Under the pieces are notes generated by a model that had not been told where the DNA came from, made no database searches, and saw only the letters and a program-made list of their open reading frames with translations. Below, piece after piece: positions 51,001-63,400 of a DNA stretch of 64,000 nt (positions are counted from its first letter, which is position 1; each line of letters opens with the position of its first letter). A program made the translations under genes and the position numbers. The DNA is from Lepeophtheirus salmonis (taxonomy: Eukaryota > Arthropoda > Copepoda > Siphonostomatoida > Caligidae): positions 25,761,896-25,825,895 of the forward strand of contig NC_052144.2 of NCBI RefSeq assembly GCF_016086655.4, read 5' to 3'.

Positions 51001-52845
51001 TCAAGGAGTAAATGAAATATCCCAAATCTTGACGTTGCTGTCCTGACCTGTAGACACAACTGTTTTATCATCTAACCATTTAATTCCAGTGATCTGACTT
51101 TGAAGATGAGCTGATTGAATAATACAATGTTTTCCATGATCTTTCATACTCCAAATGATAATAGAGCAATCAAGGCCACCAGAGGCAACTAATTTCCCAT
51201 TGGGAGACCAATCAACGCAATTAACACGAGCAGTATGGAATCCCCATTCCTTCTTATTTGCTTTTTCATAGTGATCATCAAAAACAGTCACTTTTCTATT
51301 TCCATCTGACACCACAAGATATTTCCTATCAGGGGAATAGCTTAGTTCCGTAATAGGACTACCGGATAGAGTCAATTCTTTCTCTAATGTTGTAGTATAA
51401 TTAGAACCGCTATCTACTTTGTAAATAAAAACTCTCTTTCCAGAGTCCCCTTCCCCTATTGCGAGATGGAGGGATTCTTCATTAAAGGATATAGAGCTAG
51501 GCTCATAATCCAACGTTTCCTCCCGGATTTTTGTATTTTCTTTCATGACAGTTAGAGTTCCATTAACTGAAATGACAAACTGAATCCCATCAGCGCAGCA
51601 TCCAAATTTTGGTTGACCTCCCAATTTGACTTCTGAGCCTACAACGTAGGCTCCATTTTTCACTGTACGACGCACATCATCAATACCTAGTGTACAAATA
51701 GTCTTAGTTGCATCATCATAGTAGATGTTATTGACTTGGCTCTCATGACCCGTTCCAGTAATACGTTTACAAGAGCCTTGATTTATATCCCACTCTGCAA
51801 TTCTCCCATCAGAGCCTCCCGTGAACATTTTGCCTTCACTTGGGAGGACAAGAAGTGCTGTAATAGGTTTGTTATGCCCCTCTATAACATGTTTTGGCTT
51901 GGAAGGATTATCCACGTTTAAGAAATTGATATTGCCGGAAAGTGATACAGAGAGCAAGTGCTTTCCACTCCAGAGACACCCTAGCTGCTGATCTTCAACA
52001 TTGGTTCCAAGAACAAATTCCTGGATTGGTTTGCGAGTATCAACATCCCATATGCAACATGTCTTATCTCCAGATGCAGAAAGAATTTGCTTATTGTTCG
52101 GGTTCCACGAAATGGCATATACGCCTCCAGCATGAGCATTTTTGGAAGAACCATCACTATGAAACTCTCCGATGAGTTCCGAGTCTTTAGAGCCATACAA
52201 AAAGATCCTTCCATCAAATCCACCAGAAGCCCATAAATTACCATCAGGGGAGAAACGCACAGTTTGAACATATCGCGAATGGTCTTTCTTAGTGCCTTTG
52301 AATTTGAAAGGTGGACCTTCATACACGGCAGACGTGTTATCCTCAGATCCAGTAATGATGCGGAAGGGGCGATTGGGTTTAAAATCCGTGGAGTTGACGG
52401 GTCTGGATTGCCCTGTGATGTCTCCATTGCTCGTGCCAGTGTCCGCAAGGAACACATGTCCAAACTTCTCTCTCCCTTCCCCAACAACAACTATTCTTTG
52501 ATTGTCCCCAGACCAAGCAAGGTCCTTGATGGGACCACAAATGGGTTGGTATTCGTCCTTGAGGAGATGCTCCTTATTCACTGTATCCCAGAGACGGACC
52601 TTTCCAGATTTATCGGCGGAGGCAATATAGAAGCCCGAGGGAGAGTATTTGGCAACGAGGACAGAGGTGGCGTGTTGGGTGTAGACATCGCAGTCCTCGG
52701 GCTTGCTCAGGGATCGGATCAACACACTATTTCCATGCGTGTACAAAAAGTTATTCCCCTTAGGATCAGGGCCTAGAACCAAAGGGCAGCCGCGCTCCGT
52801 ACGGGGGAGCGCGCCCAAAGTATACTTTAATTCATAGCCAGACAT
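51001..52845 (-). CDS. WDR1: Actin-interacting protein 1 / WDR1 homologue, complete, single exon
   Basis: One open frame of 614 residues, close to the usual 606 or so of the family. It starts MSGYELKYTLGALPRTERGC, matching the conserved AIP1 beginning. WD repeats are spread along two seven-bladed propellers: KVRLWD at 82-87, a GSEDNTSAVYEGPPFKFK signature at 166-183, CCIWDVD at 263-269, IAEWDIN at 349-355, IIIWSMKD at 562-569 and VKIWDIS at 605-611. Family role: with cofilin it speeds actin filament disassembly; in the fly the gene is flare (flr). The family acts in the cytoplasm at actin-rich sites. No intron interrupts the frame, unlike the other genes here; no poly-A tract is seen just downstream, so a recent retrocopy is not evident. 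A possible ATTAAA signal lies at 50839-50844 on the minus strand. The chosen start is the first Met and aligns with family N-termini. Confidence 0.95.
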   Translation of the reverse strand: MSGYELKYTLGALPRTERGCPLVLGPDPKGNNFLYTHGNSVLIRSLSKPEDCDVYTQHATSVLVAKYSPSGFYIASADKSGKVRLWDTVNKEHLLKDEYQPICGPIKDLAWSGDNQRIVVVGEGREKFGHVFLADTGTSNGDITGQSRPVNSTDFKPNRPFRIITGSEDNTSAVYEGPPFKFKGTKKDHSRYVQTVRFSPDGNLWASGGFDGRIFLYGSKDSELIGEFHSDGSSKNAHAGGVYAISWNPNNKQILSASGDKTCCIWDVDTRKPIQEFVLGTNVEDQQLGCLWSGKHLLSVSLSGNINFLNVDNPSKPKHVIEGHNKPITALLVLPSEGKMFTGGSDGRIAEWDINQGSCKRITGTGHESQVNNIYYDDATKTICTLGIDDVRRTVKNGAYVVGSEVKLGGQPKFGCCADGIQFVISVNGTLTVMKENTKIREETLDYEPSSISFNEESLHLAIGEGDSGKRVFIYKVDSGSNYTTTLEKELTLSGSPITELSYSPDRKYLVVSDGNRKVTVFDDHYEKANKKEWGFHTARVNCVDWSPNGKLVASGGLDCSIIIWSMKDHGKHCIIQSAHLQSQITGIKWLDDKTVVSTGQDSNVKIWDISFTP

Positions 52846-53164
52846 CCTTTATGGAATGGGATAGAAATGCTCAAATTGATTGATTCGGAAGTTGGACTTA
52901 CTTTTCGTTCTATTTGAATTCTGATAAGATAAAGAGAGAGAAAGGCGGACAAACACACGCACATAGACACATAAACACACGCAAAGAGAATGCCATTTTT
53001 TTCTTTTCTTTTATTATAGACGATGCTGACTATTTTTAAGTCCTCCCCACACCTTGGCAATTTTATTACTCATACTGAATACAACAAGGGGTCTAACATT
53101 AACATAGCTTAGGGTCTAACAAATCTTAAATCTTCTTAAGTAATAACTAATAATCATCGCTGTA

Positions 53165-53760
53165 GTCCAGGGATGAGGCCAAAACATTTGAATGTACTTC
53201 GTTGAAATTACAAGTACAATTAGTATTAGGCTTATTTTTTTTTAGATATTTAAGTAATTAACATGTATCTGCACTGAACTGTATTTAAGTACAGGTACTA
53301 AGAAAATCATATATATTTATTGTTTTGTCTCAATCCCATTTGACGAGTTCGTCTACTTTTATAGGAAGTAAATATCTGGAAGTTAGCATTGAAATTCCTT
53401 GCAAGGAAAACAATTTATCGTTCGAAATGGAGAGGATAGATCTAGTGATCTTAAGAATTATTTCTTGTTATATTGTCAAATTGAAGCCGTTATTAATTTT
53501 TCAAAGATTCAGTAGCAGTTGTAGATTTCCTAACCGATGCAACTAGATAAAGACGCACTAAATCAACATTACTTGCTACAACTACATAATATTACAATAG
53601 ATGTTTTTCAACGAAATTAAGTGAAATTTTTCATAATTTTCTGTTGAAAGTACTTAAGTATAAATGAGTTCTACTCGTGTTTCATGAATACTTAAGTATA
53701 ATTACTAAATTATAGTACTTAAATGTAAGTATCAACGTACTTGCTCTATGGCACATATTT
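53165..53760. repeat. Repeat rich in TACTTAAGTA words
   Basis: CCAGGGATGAGGCC at the left, then repeated words such as GTACAGGTACT, AGTACTTAAGTATAA and GTACTTAAATGTAAG, ending near CGTACTTGCTCTATGGCA. The ends and class are not clear. Confidence 0.35.
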
Positions 53761-54101
53761 TTTCCATTCTTGAATTTGATTTCTGATTTCTTTAAATATC
53801 TTCTCTATCCCTTGACATTTATTTCCTCCTTTCCTCATCCATTCATCCTTGCCAAGTCAAATTCAATTTCGTATAATAATACTTAAAATTAAAACTGTAT
53901 TCAAATAGTTCTTCATTTATAACTTATAAATTTAAAATAAAATTAATGAATATTTACACAATAAGGAAGAGAGTGTGCGGGGGTCCATTTCGTTATAGAC
54001 CAATGGGAGAAGAATCACAATACGTTATTGAATTGATTTTAAGATTAAATTATTAATTGACTCTTTTAATGATCGTTTTATGATGAAGGAATAATAAATG
54101 T

Positions 54102-54235
54102 GGCCTGTAAGCACTAAAACAATAATTTTCTCGAAATTGAGTCTGGTTTACATTTGTATTTTTAATGAATTAATTATATTTCATCTGCATCAACAAATTA
54201 TTCAGATTTATCCATGATAAAAGGGCCAATTTTAT
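54102..54235 (+). repeat. Dispersed repeat family B, copy 5
   Basis: GTGGCCTGTAAGCACTAAAA, TTTTCTCGAAATTGAGT and GGTTTACATTTGTATTTTT follow the family order; more diverged to the right. Confidence 0.5.
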
Positions 54236-54804
54236 ACCACTATCATTGGAGGCCACATGACCACCCATTGAAAAATAACTTGATATGACAAACGCTACAA
54301 ACGATTCTCAATAAGAACACATAATATATGTATTGATATCTGTAAGTTTATTGCACCAACATAAAACTATTTTCTGCATATAAATGCATTTTTACATGTC
54401 CTTAATGAGCAACAAAGACAGAAAATTTGCATAAAAAAGACCAAAAAAGGAATTTTAACTCCTTTATATAAAAAAGTTTCTAAAAAAAACTTAGACCAAA
54501 TAGCTCACAATCAATAATGGCAACATTAATTTAACCTAATGATATACCTGTAGTTTGCCCTGCTGGCTACCAATGGATTGGATGCCAATGTTAATTTTTG
54601 TGGTCTCAATGAGTATCAAAAGAAACAGAGTATCATCGGTGTTTCTGTCTTCGGATTTTATGTACTACATGTACGGGCTGCACTAACTGAGTAAGGATGT
54701 GTCCCCGACCCGTTAGCTGCCATTACTGCTTTAGAGTCACAAAATTGCACTAAAAAATTGATATATTCTATTTATTGGGGCCAAATTAAGTTTCATAAAT
54801 CAAC

Positions 54805-54880
54805 ATTTTCGCCATTGGTAATTTTTCGGGCTACATTTTTGCCGCTGGCAATTTTGTCTCGAGGAGATTTTTCCGCTTTT
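54805..54880 (+). repeat. Fragment related to the MITE at 61582-62267 (family C)
   Basis: CGCCATTGGTAATTTTT and GGCTACATTTTTGCCGCTGG, then CTCGAGGAGA, match the left part of the MITE (CTACATTTTTGGCGCTTG, then CCTCGAGGAGA). Confidence 0.5.
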
Positions 54881-55025
54881 ACGTTTTTATATTATCAGTT
54901 CGAACTTTACTATTGTATCACTTGCAGATTAAATATATAGAGTTAGGATAAGAAGAAAAAAGGACAATATTGATAAAATAATTAATAAATAATAATAATA
55001 AAAAAGAATAGTGCATTATTTTTAA

Positions 55026-55262
55026 TTAATGCTGTCATTCCTTATTTATTCGGTCCAGTATAGTCTTGGGACCGGTTCTACCATTCCTCCGGGCCAGTCC
55101 TTTGGGCTGTCAGTACACGTACAGATTTAAAAAAAATGTGAATAAAGTTGAGTGACGTCATCAAGGACTGAACTTTATAAGTTTATAGGACTGAATTGTA
55201 TTGGATCAAGACTGAAATGTACGGGACTGCAGTCTTAAGTTCTAAGACAGGACTGACGCAGG
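55026..55262. repeat. Family A repeat, degraded
   Basis: GCTGTCATTCCTTATTTATT at the left and GGACTGACGCAGGACAAG at the right, with internal GGACCGGTTCTACC, resemble the 35275-35653 MITE. Confidence 0.45.
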
Positions 55263-55377
55263 ACAAGTTCTAATACTATCCGGAGGAAATATGAAGTAGA
55301 TTCAAAAGTTAATTTTTGTGTATATAAGAAGAGATATCTGTATTTGTATATATATAAAAGAGAGATTGTGTGTTTGT

Positions 55378-55930
55378 AGATGTCCTTTATACATTCCCAC
55401 ACTGTTGAACCCAGGAGGCTGAAATTTTGCATGGGCCCCTCTTTTGAGCTGGGACAGGCTAAGACGGGGGTGCCAATTTTTGGGGAGGTTATATATGGGG
55501 GCTTATGCTATACCCAAAACCCAAAAAACGTTTTTTGCAGCTCGAGGAGACTAGATACGGGGTTGAGTTATTTATAAATAAGTGATTGGTGTTTCGAAAA
55601 CAACTACACGAATTAGTACGTCTTCTAAATTCATTTTATTTATTTATTTTTATTCTAAAAGTTATGGGGTAAAAAAGAAAGCAGTGAAAATTGCAATTTC
55701 TTATATTTCAGGTGAAAAGAAATGAACTCCCAATGGAATATGGGATTAGTAGAAATTTATCGGGAGATTCGTTTGCATATAAAGGCTAACGAATTTTCGA
55801 AAACCTTATTCTTCATAACTTTTTTGTTCAAAAAAATAGGGGTAGGTTTAGGTTTCTTTTAAAATTCCAATTAATGCTAGTAACTATATTTTTTCAAAAT
55901 TAGTGCAAAAAAGTTTTTTACAATTTTCTG
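55378..55930 (+). repeat. Long direct repeat, copy 1
   Basis: GAACCCAGGAGGCTGAAATT, CAGGCTAAGACGG, GAGGAGACTAGATACGGGG, GTGAAAATTGCA, TTCGTTTGCATATAAA and CATAACTTTTTTG occur in the same order, with gaps, starting 1059 bases later. No ORF of note. Confidence 0.7.
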
Positions 55931-56339
55931 GGCGTTTTCGATTTGAGAATTTTTTGAAGTAAATAAAAAATTTACTGCTCATCTAGACAATATTTTTAAA
56001 GGCAAATATGTTGGTATGTTATTTCAAGTTTATAATACATTATTTTTTTGATATTCATAGTACTACTACTAAGGTTAAAATAATAGGAAATAATAAGAAT
56101 TTTTTTTTTCTTTTATTTTCGGGTGGGGTGGGGGGGGGGAGTTGTGATTATTAGACTTTGTAGATTACCTTACTGGATTGATAAAGTGTGAAGAATCCAA
56201 GAGAATTATAATTATAATTATCAGGATCGTTTTAGACATTAAAGAAACATTCATATTATAATTATTAGTATATAGAAGTATTTTCTGAATATTTTTTTAA
56301 TTTTCTCCATTAATTTGACCATTTTCAATGTGATTTCCC

Positions 56340-56384
56340 TCTTCCTCCTTTACGCAAGCAACGCCGGCTAATGCTTTACTAGTA
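56340..56384 (+). mobile_element. Possible Helitron-type 3' end
   Basis: CAACGCCGGCTAATGCTTTA followed by CTAG|T resembles the 3' ends of many animal Helitrons (a short GC-rich stem then CTAG, inserted before T). No matching 5' TC end or Rep/helicase ORF was found, so this is tentative. Confidence 0.3.
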
Positions 56385-56436
56385 TATGGTAAAATAGAGT
56401 TTATATTAGTTTGTCTGTGTGTGTGTACTTTAAAGG

Positions 56437-57205
56437 TGCCCACAACGTTGGACCCAGGAGGTTGAAAATTTCCATGGGTGTTTTTTTTAACCTGGTCAGG
56501 CTAAGACGGTGGTGTCGATTTTCGGGGGGTTATATCAGGGGGGCTTACTCTGTTCCCGAAACACAAACATTGTTTATTGAAGCTCAAGGAGACTAGATAG
56601 GGGATTGAGCTATAATTCAAAAAGTGATTGGCGTCTCAAGAAACAACTATACGAATAACTACGTCAAAAAAGTTATGGGCAAAATAAGAAATTGGTGAAA
56701 ATTGCACTTTTTTTTTTCAGGTGCAAAAAATGTAATTCCAATGAAATATTGGATTCGTAAATAAAATAAAGTTTGTAGAAATTTGTGTGTAAATTCGCTT
56801 GCATATAAATTTGACACATAAAAATTTCTCTTCAACTGAAATATTTGTCATTTTTTGAATAATTTTTTCATTTTTTTCATTTTTCTCTCTTTTTTTCATC
56901 AATCGTAATTTTCAATTTTGTAGAAGAAATGCACCAAAACGATACCTTTTTTACATAAAATTTTGGACTCTAACATAATATTGAATTTTCAATTTCAGGA
57001 ACATTTTATGACATAATTATTCCTGTATTTGCAAAAACGAACCAGTTATTGAGGGTTATTTTTTCGAAGACATTATTTTCCATAACTTTTTTGGTTTTTC
57101 AAGTAGTAGGTTTGTGTTTCTCTTTACTATAGAAATAAATGTTATTAACTACTTCTTTTTTTTTTTTGCAAAATTGGTGCAAAAGAGTATTTTACAATTC
57201 ATCCA
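56437..57205 (+). repeat. Long direct repeat, copy 2
   Basis: Second copy of the 55378 repeat (GGACCCAGGAGGTTGAAAAT, CAGGCTAAGACGG, GGAGACTAGATAGGGG). It carries extra AT-rich sequence in the middle, roughly 56810-57050, relative to the first copy. Confidence 0.7.
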
Positions 57206-58167
57206 AATCTTGTAAAATTCATGAAACTTTATACTGGCAAGCCATTCATTCTCGCCCATCACAAAGTCAATGGAGTCCCAATGTAAAGTAGTGTTGTCAA
57301 ATATTAAGAATGAACTTGTAGAAAATGATAATCTTTTGTCCTAGACGAATCTACGATCCATATCTGTAGTGTTAATGGCTTAATTGAATGTATTTGGAAG
57401 TTGTTAAGAAGGTCAACAATAGAAAAGTCACAAGTATTGAATTAAAAAGTGTTATCAACGTTTTGGGCTCCCATTTCCGTGGCGAAAGAATAATTTTTTT
57501 AATTATCGATCGTACAGCTTATTGTATAAAAGCAGTCAAAAACCTTAAGTAAAATTTTTCGACGATGTTGTATGTCACTTGTCTGAACAGAATTACAACG
57601 CTCTGTCCTAATTACTTATAAAATATCAATATCTCTGATGTAAAAAATTTGTTTTTAAATTTTGGTGATCGAAATCGATTGATTACTAAACGGAGCACTT
57701 CAATTCAGTTGCTATATTATGGATGAAAATATTTATGCTATGAATAAATCAACAGTGATACCGTTATTAATTCATGGCATACCTTCGCTAAAGGGAAATT
57801 TGTACACAGAACTTAAATGTGTACTGATGAATGGAACATTTTTGGAACGAAAATAATGGCTGAACGCTGAACGAAAAAAAAAACGAAGGTTGAACGGAAC
57901 ACCAAAATAGTAGAACGGTTACAAGCTTGAGTCTGGGACACATATGTTTTTTAATATGATAAAAAAAAAAAGATAAAAGAAGGAAATATACTTCTATATC
58001 AAACTGCGCAACATTTCAACCATTCATCTAAGTAGTGAATAACTAAGTTCAAAAATTAAATACGAATAAGTCGATTAAATTACTAAATCTGTAATAAATC
58101 AAATATATTGGGAATAAAACATATTTAAATTGGGGTTAATCTTCCTACTTCTAAAATATTAATTTCT

Positions 58168-60484
58168 AGTGATGCGACAATTCCGCAAAAAATCCCAATG
58201 GGATTCCGATATTGTAAGTAATATTTAAAAAAAATATCAATTTGTTTAAATTTCTAAGAATTACCTTTGATAAAATTAATCTCCTTCCTTTAATTAATGA
58301 ATAAAATATTTATAGTGATGTGCCACAAGCTGAATTTTGCTGCATAATTATTTTTGAGTTTCTTACAAAAACATCCAGAAATTACGAGCAGGACTCGTTA
58401 CTCGCCAGAATTCTCATTACTCCCCTGAATATTTGTTGCTCACCCTCACACTTTTGCTCCCTAAACTCGTCAGACAAAAAACCCCATATTTTTAAAGAAT
58501 TATTGAAACTTGTAATTTAAGTTTAATTCTAAATATTGCTGTAAAAATTGTTTGTTTGTATAAAAACTTATTTGAATCATGATCATAAGCGTAATTCAAC
58601 AGTTTATATAGTCTACACATGAATATTTTACTTTAGTCTGGTTATAACTTACAACCAATATATTTCTAATGGTACTGATGCTTATTAATATAAATGAATT
58701 TGATAATATATAGAAACATGAAAGTATTTAGACGGCTATATTTATTTTTGACATTTTCATCCTTAAAGAGGGAAAATTGATTATAAAACAAAATATTTAT
58801 CGAATACTAATACATATTGAAATTTTAACCAGTAAATTCACGTCAAGTTGTAACTACTATTTAAAAAAAGAAGATGATGATATGTACTAAGATAATACTC
58901 TAGTACTGAAATGCTGAAATGAAATGGAGATTTTTTTTCAAGCTTAAATCTAAAGGGATATATCGAATGAATTAGTAGATAGTAGATTGAAAATCAAATT
59001 TGACCATTCAAATTTATGTTTAAAAGCGGCTTCATGTATTTAGAAATATTTATTTATTATTTATCTATATTAGGGATCATCTAGAGAATGACGAGTGCAG
59101 GCCGCTTAATTATCCTGTTCAATACTTGCAAGCCAGAACGAAAGCTCTATAAAAGAAGACGAAAAACTAAGTTTAGCATTCCATGTTAATCATAGGTGAG
59201 TAGTGTGCAATGAACAAAAAACAACAACAGGCAACATGTTTATTTACTAAAAAGTTATCAATGAAGCGACATTAGCAAAAATTTAATCTTTGAAAGGCAT
59301 CCATGATGGCCAGAAGACATCTCCCAATTTCAGACATCGACTAGTTTTAATAGTTTTTCAGTATATTGTATAGACTGTGGACGAATATATAAATATATCT
59401 AATTTGCTACCGAGTTCTGAAAATTATAAGAGATTTAAATTACTTAATTCCATTTATGTTGTAGATTTTGAGCCTATCTATTGGGAAGGGTTTGTGCTAT
59501 TTGGTATTCTGTCAAACATTAAGCAGAGTTCAGATGAGGAAAAACCAATTGGTGCGGCTATCAGTAACTGTAAAGCGTTTATTTCTCAGCAGCTCACATA
59601 AGATAGGGTGATTGATGGAAGAAGTGTAAAGGCTATCTTAATATCGGCTGTAGATAGATACACCGTTATTAGTTGTCTGGTTAGGGTTCATAAGAAAAGA
59701 TTAAAAGAACATTTAAGCACTTTATTCACAAAGTTTCGTATTTCATACGTTTTATCAATCAAATTCAAATACAGTCGGCAGGTGGGATGAACTGACGTCG
59801 CGGGCCTGATCTGGCCTGTGGGCCTTAGTTTGGTGACCCCTGATCTATATTAATATAGACAAGTTTGTCGTATGTCTATTGGATCGAGTACTCCCACAAG
59901 TATCAACAAAATAAAACAAAGATTCCTTTACAAAACAAACTGAGAGTAAGAGTACACATTGCACAAAAGTCAACAAGTTTATACATAGTGTTGTTGCCTG
60001 TGGGAAAACATAGATTCTAAATTTCACAGAGAAATGAAGTCAGTCCTGGAAGATTTACATATTATATTGGGCTTGAAAAAGAAAAACAGAGAATCCCAAG
60101 TTTTGACATTTTCTGAGGTTTTGTCAAATATTTCAGATATTATATATACTTGCATCGACTGCATGTGTTTAAAACACATTTGTTCACGTTTAGCTTGTGT
60201 TCAATTTGATTCTTCACAGTTTTCGAGCATTTATTATTATAAATTATTTTATTAAAATATTTATAAAATTATAAACTCGAGTAACAAATTCACATTATCG
60301 TTTTTTATATCTTGACGGATATATTTGATAGTTTTTTTAATAACTTAGAAAATAAATAAATGGTTAAATACCAGTTATAAATAATAATACATAAGAATCG
60401 GAATCCCAAATTAAACATTATTTTCCCGATGCATATTCCGATTCCAGAAAAAAAACCCGATTCGGATAAATCGTACCATCACTA
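58168..60484. mobile_element. hAT-like element of 2.3 kb (TAGTGATG ends), containing a nested hAT element
   Basis: The left end is TAGTGATGCGACAATTCCG and the right end the inverted TAGTGATGGTACGATTTATC; both sides carry GGAATCCCAA/GGGATTCCGA-type words. Flanks TTAATTTC (58160-58167) and TTAATTAC (60485-60492) match at 7 of 8. A second TAGTGATG at 58313 may be a nested or shifted end. No transposase was recognised. Confidence 0.55.
59071..59842. mobile_element. hAT-type element, 772 bp, with perfect 8-bp target-site duplication
   Basis: Ends are TAGGGATCATCTAGAGAA and inverted CAGGGGTCACCAAACTAAGG; both flanks are ATCTATAT (59063-59070 and 59843-59850). Interior ORFs 59377-59601 and 59608-59790 are separated by a stop and may be a transposase or host-derived remnant; no motif could be assigned. 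The right end (CCTGTGGGCCTTAGTTTGGTG) is typical of the BED-zinc-finger hAT families. Confidence 0.75.
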
Positions 60485-63400
60485 TTAATTACTTATTAAA
60501 ATTATTCAAATATTCGACATAATTATAAATATTTAATTTCAAAAGATTTTTACACAACGTTACATTGCTTATTTATTAAATATTCTATTAGAAAATAAAA
60601 AGTTAAGCTAAAAAAAAATTAATCAAAATTGAACATCTTTTATGTCAACAAATCTTTTGAAGTTGTCAGATAAGATTTATTATTTAGTTTTAGAGATGAT
60701 AAAAAACAATTGAAGTGAAGTAAAAAAAATATCTTCCATATATAACCCTTCATTTTACTCTATTTTTGTATAATTAGACACATTTTTTACGAACTGTAAT
60801 CAAAATAATTTAACCAATGATTTATATTTTTAAAGTTTTTATCAAATAATTTTCAAGGCAAAACTTTTTGAATAAAATCGAAAGAAGCAAAACTAGGCTT
60901 TGGTTAGATGCTTCGGTTCAAGATTTAGTTAACCTTTGTTTGTTCATTTACAATTTTTTATGAAATATAAAATAGTTACAAACAACTTGTAGCTGTTTAG
61001 CGTAAATGGGAAGACTAATGAAGAGCTAATTTGCGTTTTTGTAAGGCATCAAGGCTTGGCATTTAATGGTTCGTTCGTTTGTGAGCAAACAACAAATGTA
61101 TGAGATTATTATGGTATGTTTTTTATTTGAATTTCATAACATTATTAAATACTGAAGATTTTTTATATTTTGTTATTGACCCTTATAAAAAAAAATATTC
61201 GCGCAAAAATTCAGAACAATGTGTTTATGCTCTTTTTTCTTTCACTTTTCTGAGAAAAGTTTAAAAGATAAAATCAGGTCCCATCATTTTTCATGAGAAG
61301 TCACAAATCCAATGTTGAGTGGAGTTATACGTGAAAGATACATTATGCAAACCACTTACCGCAGTTCAATGAATTAACAATCTTAGAATCAATTTAATCC
61401 AATTTAATAACATGTAACATTTTTTTTATGAAAAAATTATAAATTGATTAAATCAAAATTTTAGAATATATAAAACATTACCAAGACAAAGGTAATATCA
61501 GGGAATTTTCTGTAGCTAAAACTCCGAGCAATCCCAGAAACATAACATAGTTAAATTATATATTTATCAATGCAGACTCGCCATAGAGATAAAATATGGT
61601 TCTAGATAATTTAGTATCAAATATCTTCACCGGCGATAGTATTCAACCTACATTTTTGGCGCTTGTAATTTTTCCTCGAGGAGACTATGCTGTATAACAT
61701 ATTCACCGCCTTTTTATTTAAGAAAGTAAAATTATATCAACATGATTGATATATCATTAATCAACCAATGATAGTAGAATTTTATAGTCAGTCCTGTTCT
61801 TCTTTGATTTTGAATTGTATACATTCAGTCGATCCATCATTTTTTTGGGATTTCAAATATTATCCAAAAATGGAACAATTGCTTAAAATACCAAGTGGTA
61901 TTGATATAAAATTACAACTAGTACAAATATGATGGCCGTATAATTTACCAAAGTTCAGATGAGTTGACCAACAGGAATTTCCTGATCAGAAATGATGTTT
62001 TTCACTATAACGGGCCGCGTGATTGGAGCTTGTTCTCCTCCATATAGTATTAAAACTCATTGAATATATTTTATTATTATTACTATTGATTAATTATTTC
62101 ATAATTAATTTCCCTTTTGCTTTTCCTCCTAGCCAGATAATTAATCGGATCCAGATACAACACTAAAGATCATACCGATAATATAAAAAGGCTACGTCAT
62201 CCGACTAAATTACCGGCGATGAAAATATTCGCGTCAAAATTACTTAGCACCGTATTTTATCTCTATGACTAGACTAGATAAAATACAAAGGTATCATAAG
62301 TATATTGGTATTGCAAGGGGAATTTTTTAACGTCACGACATCAGACAAGAAAAAAAAAATAGTTGAGCAAAACAATCGAAAACATAGTGTTTCCTGCTAT
62401 AACCTCAAAAAAAAAAAAATTCTCTCTAAAAATATAAGTATTAAGAACAATTATTAGGCATTTAAATCTATTAATGATCATATCTATGATTCTTCTCCTG
62501 AATCAAACCATATCTTAATACTAATTAAATCTCTTTCAAAATTTTTTGTAGGCATAAAATTATTATTTAGGGAAATATGAAAGTGAGAAATTCAAAGGAC
62601 CAATGTTTGAAGCATACTTACGCATCTTATTCAATTTAAAAATACATAATTATCGATTCTTGAATTGAATAATAGTCAAAATAATTTCCAAAATCCATCA
62701 TTAATGTTTTGAAAGGCTAAATAAAGTTATATTTAAATTTTATAATTGGAATAAAATTTAACATACTTCATAGAATAATTTGTTCAAAAATACTTTGTTA
62801 ACCTATTGACATCTCTAAATTAATTAATTATGGTAATACATGACTTTTATCAAGTAAGCATTTAAAAAAATAATATTTGAAACACCACCTATGTTTTTAA
62901 CAAACCAAACTCTTGGAGCTATAAAAAGTTATATGTTCCAGCCGAAATATTACAATTCGAATCTTTTGGTCAACTATTTGTTCTTTTTTGACAGCGTCAA
63001 CTACTTCTTCACATGATCAATCTATGTATTTTATCTCAGAGGGACTCAGTGTAACTAATTGTTAAAAATGTTACGTGTGTTAGTATTCCTTTTAATGCTC
63101 CGTTATTTAATTTTAAGAAATCTGCATAATAATAAATTATTTTTTCGAATAGAAATAAGAAAATACACACTTTAAAAAAAACTGTTTTTTAAAAAACCCT
63201 ACGAAAGTAACAGAGGCTTAAATTATGATAAGTTGGTTCGTATCTAAGTAAATAAAATTGATCCTTTATAAAGGGGGATATGGGAATAAATTAAAACTCA
63301 TTTAGTCATTAATAATAAGGGAGTTGTATGTTATTTAAACATGAAAATTTAATATATATATACAATTTATCAATTGTCAATTTGTCCACTCTTGTCAATT

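Larger units (their letters stand above)
52846..58167. other. Upstream of WDR1 and intergenic; repeats only
   Basis: The WDR1 promoter should lie just above 52846; a CA/GT-like tract at about 52950-52985 is visible but no core element is clear. A repeat rich in TACTTAAGTA words spans about 53165-53760. Families A, B and C and a duplicated repeat follow. No gene was recognised. Confidence 0.5.

Noticed and set aside
51981..52490. 169-codon minus-strand ORF
   Set aside because: It overlaps WDR1 in another frame and the WDR1 frame is clearly the conserved one.
52264..52776. 170-codon plus-strand ORF
   Set aside because: It lies entirely opposite the WDR1 coding frame and has no recognisable motif; it is a shadow ORF.
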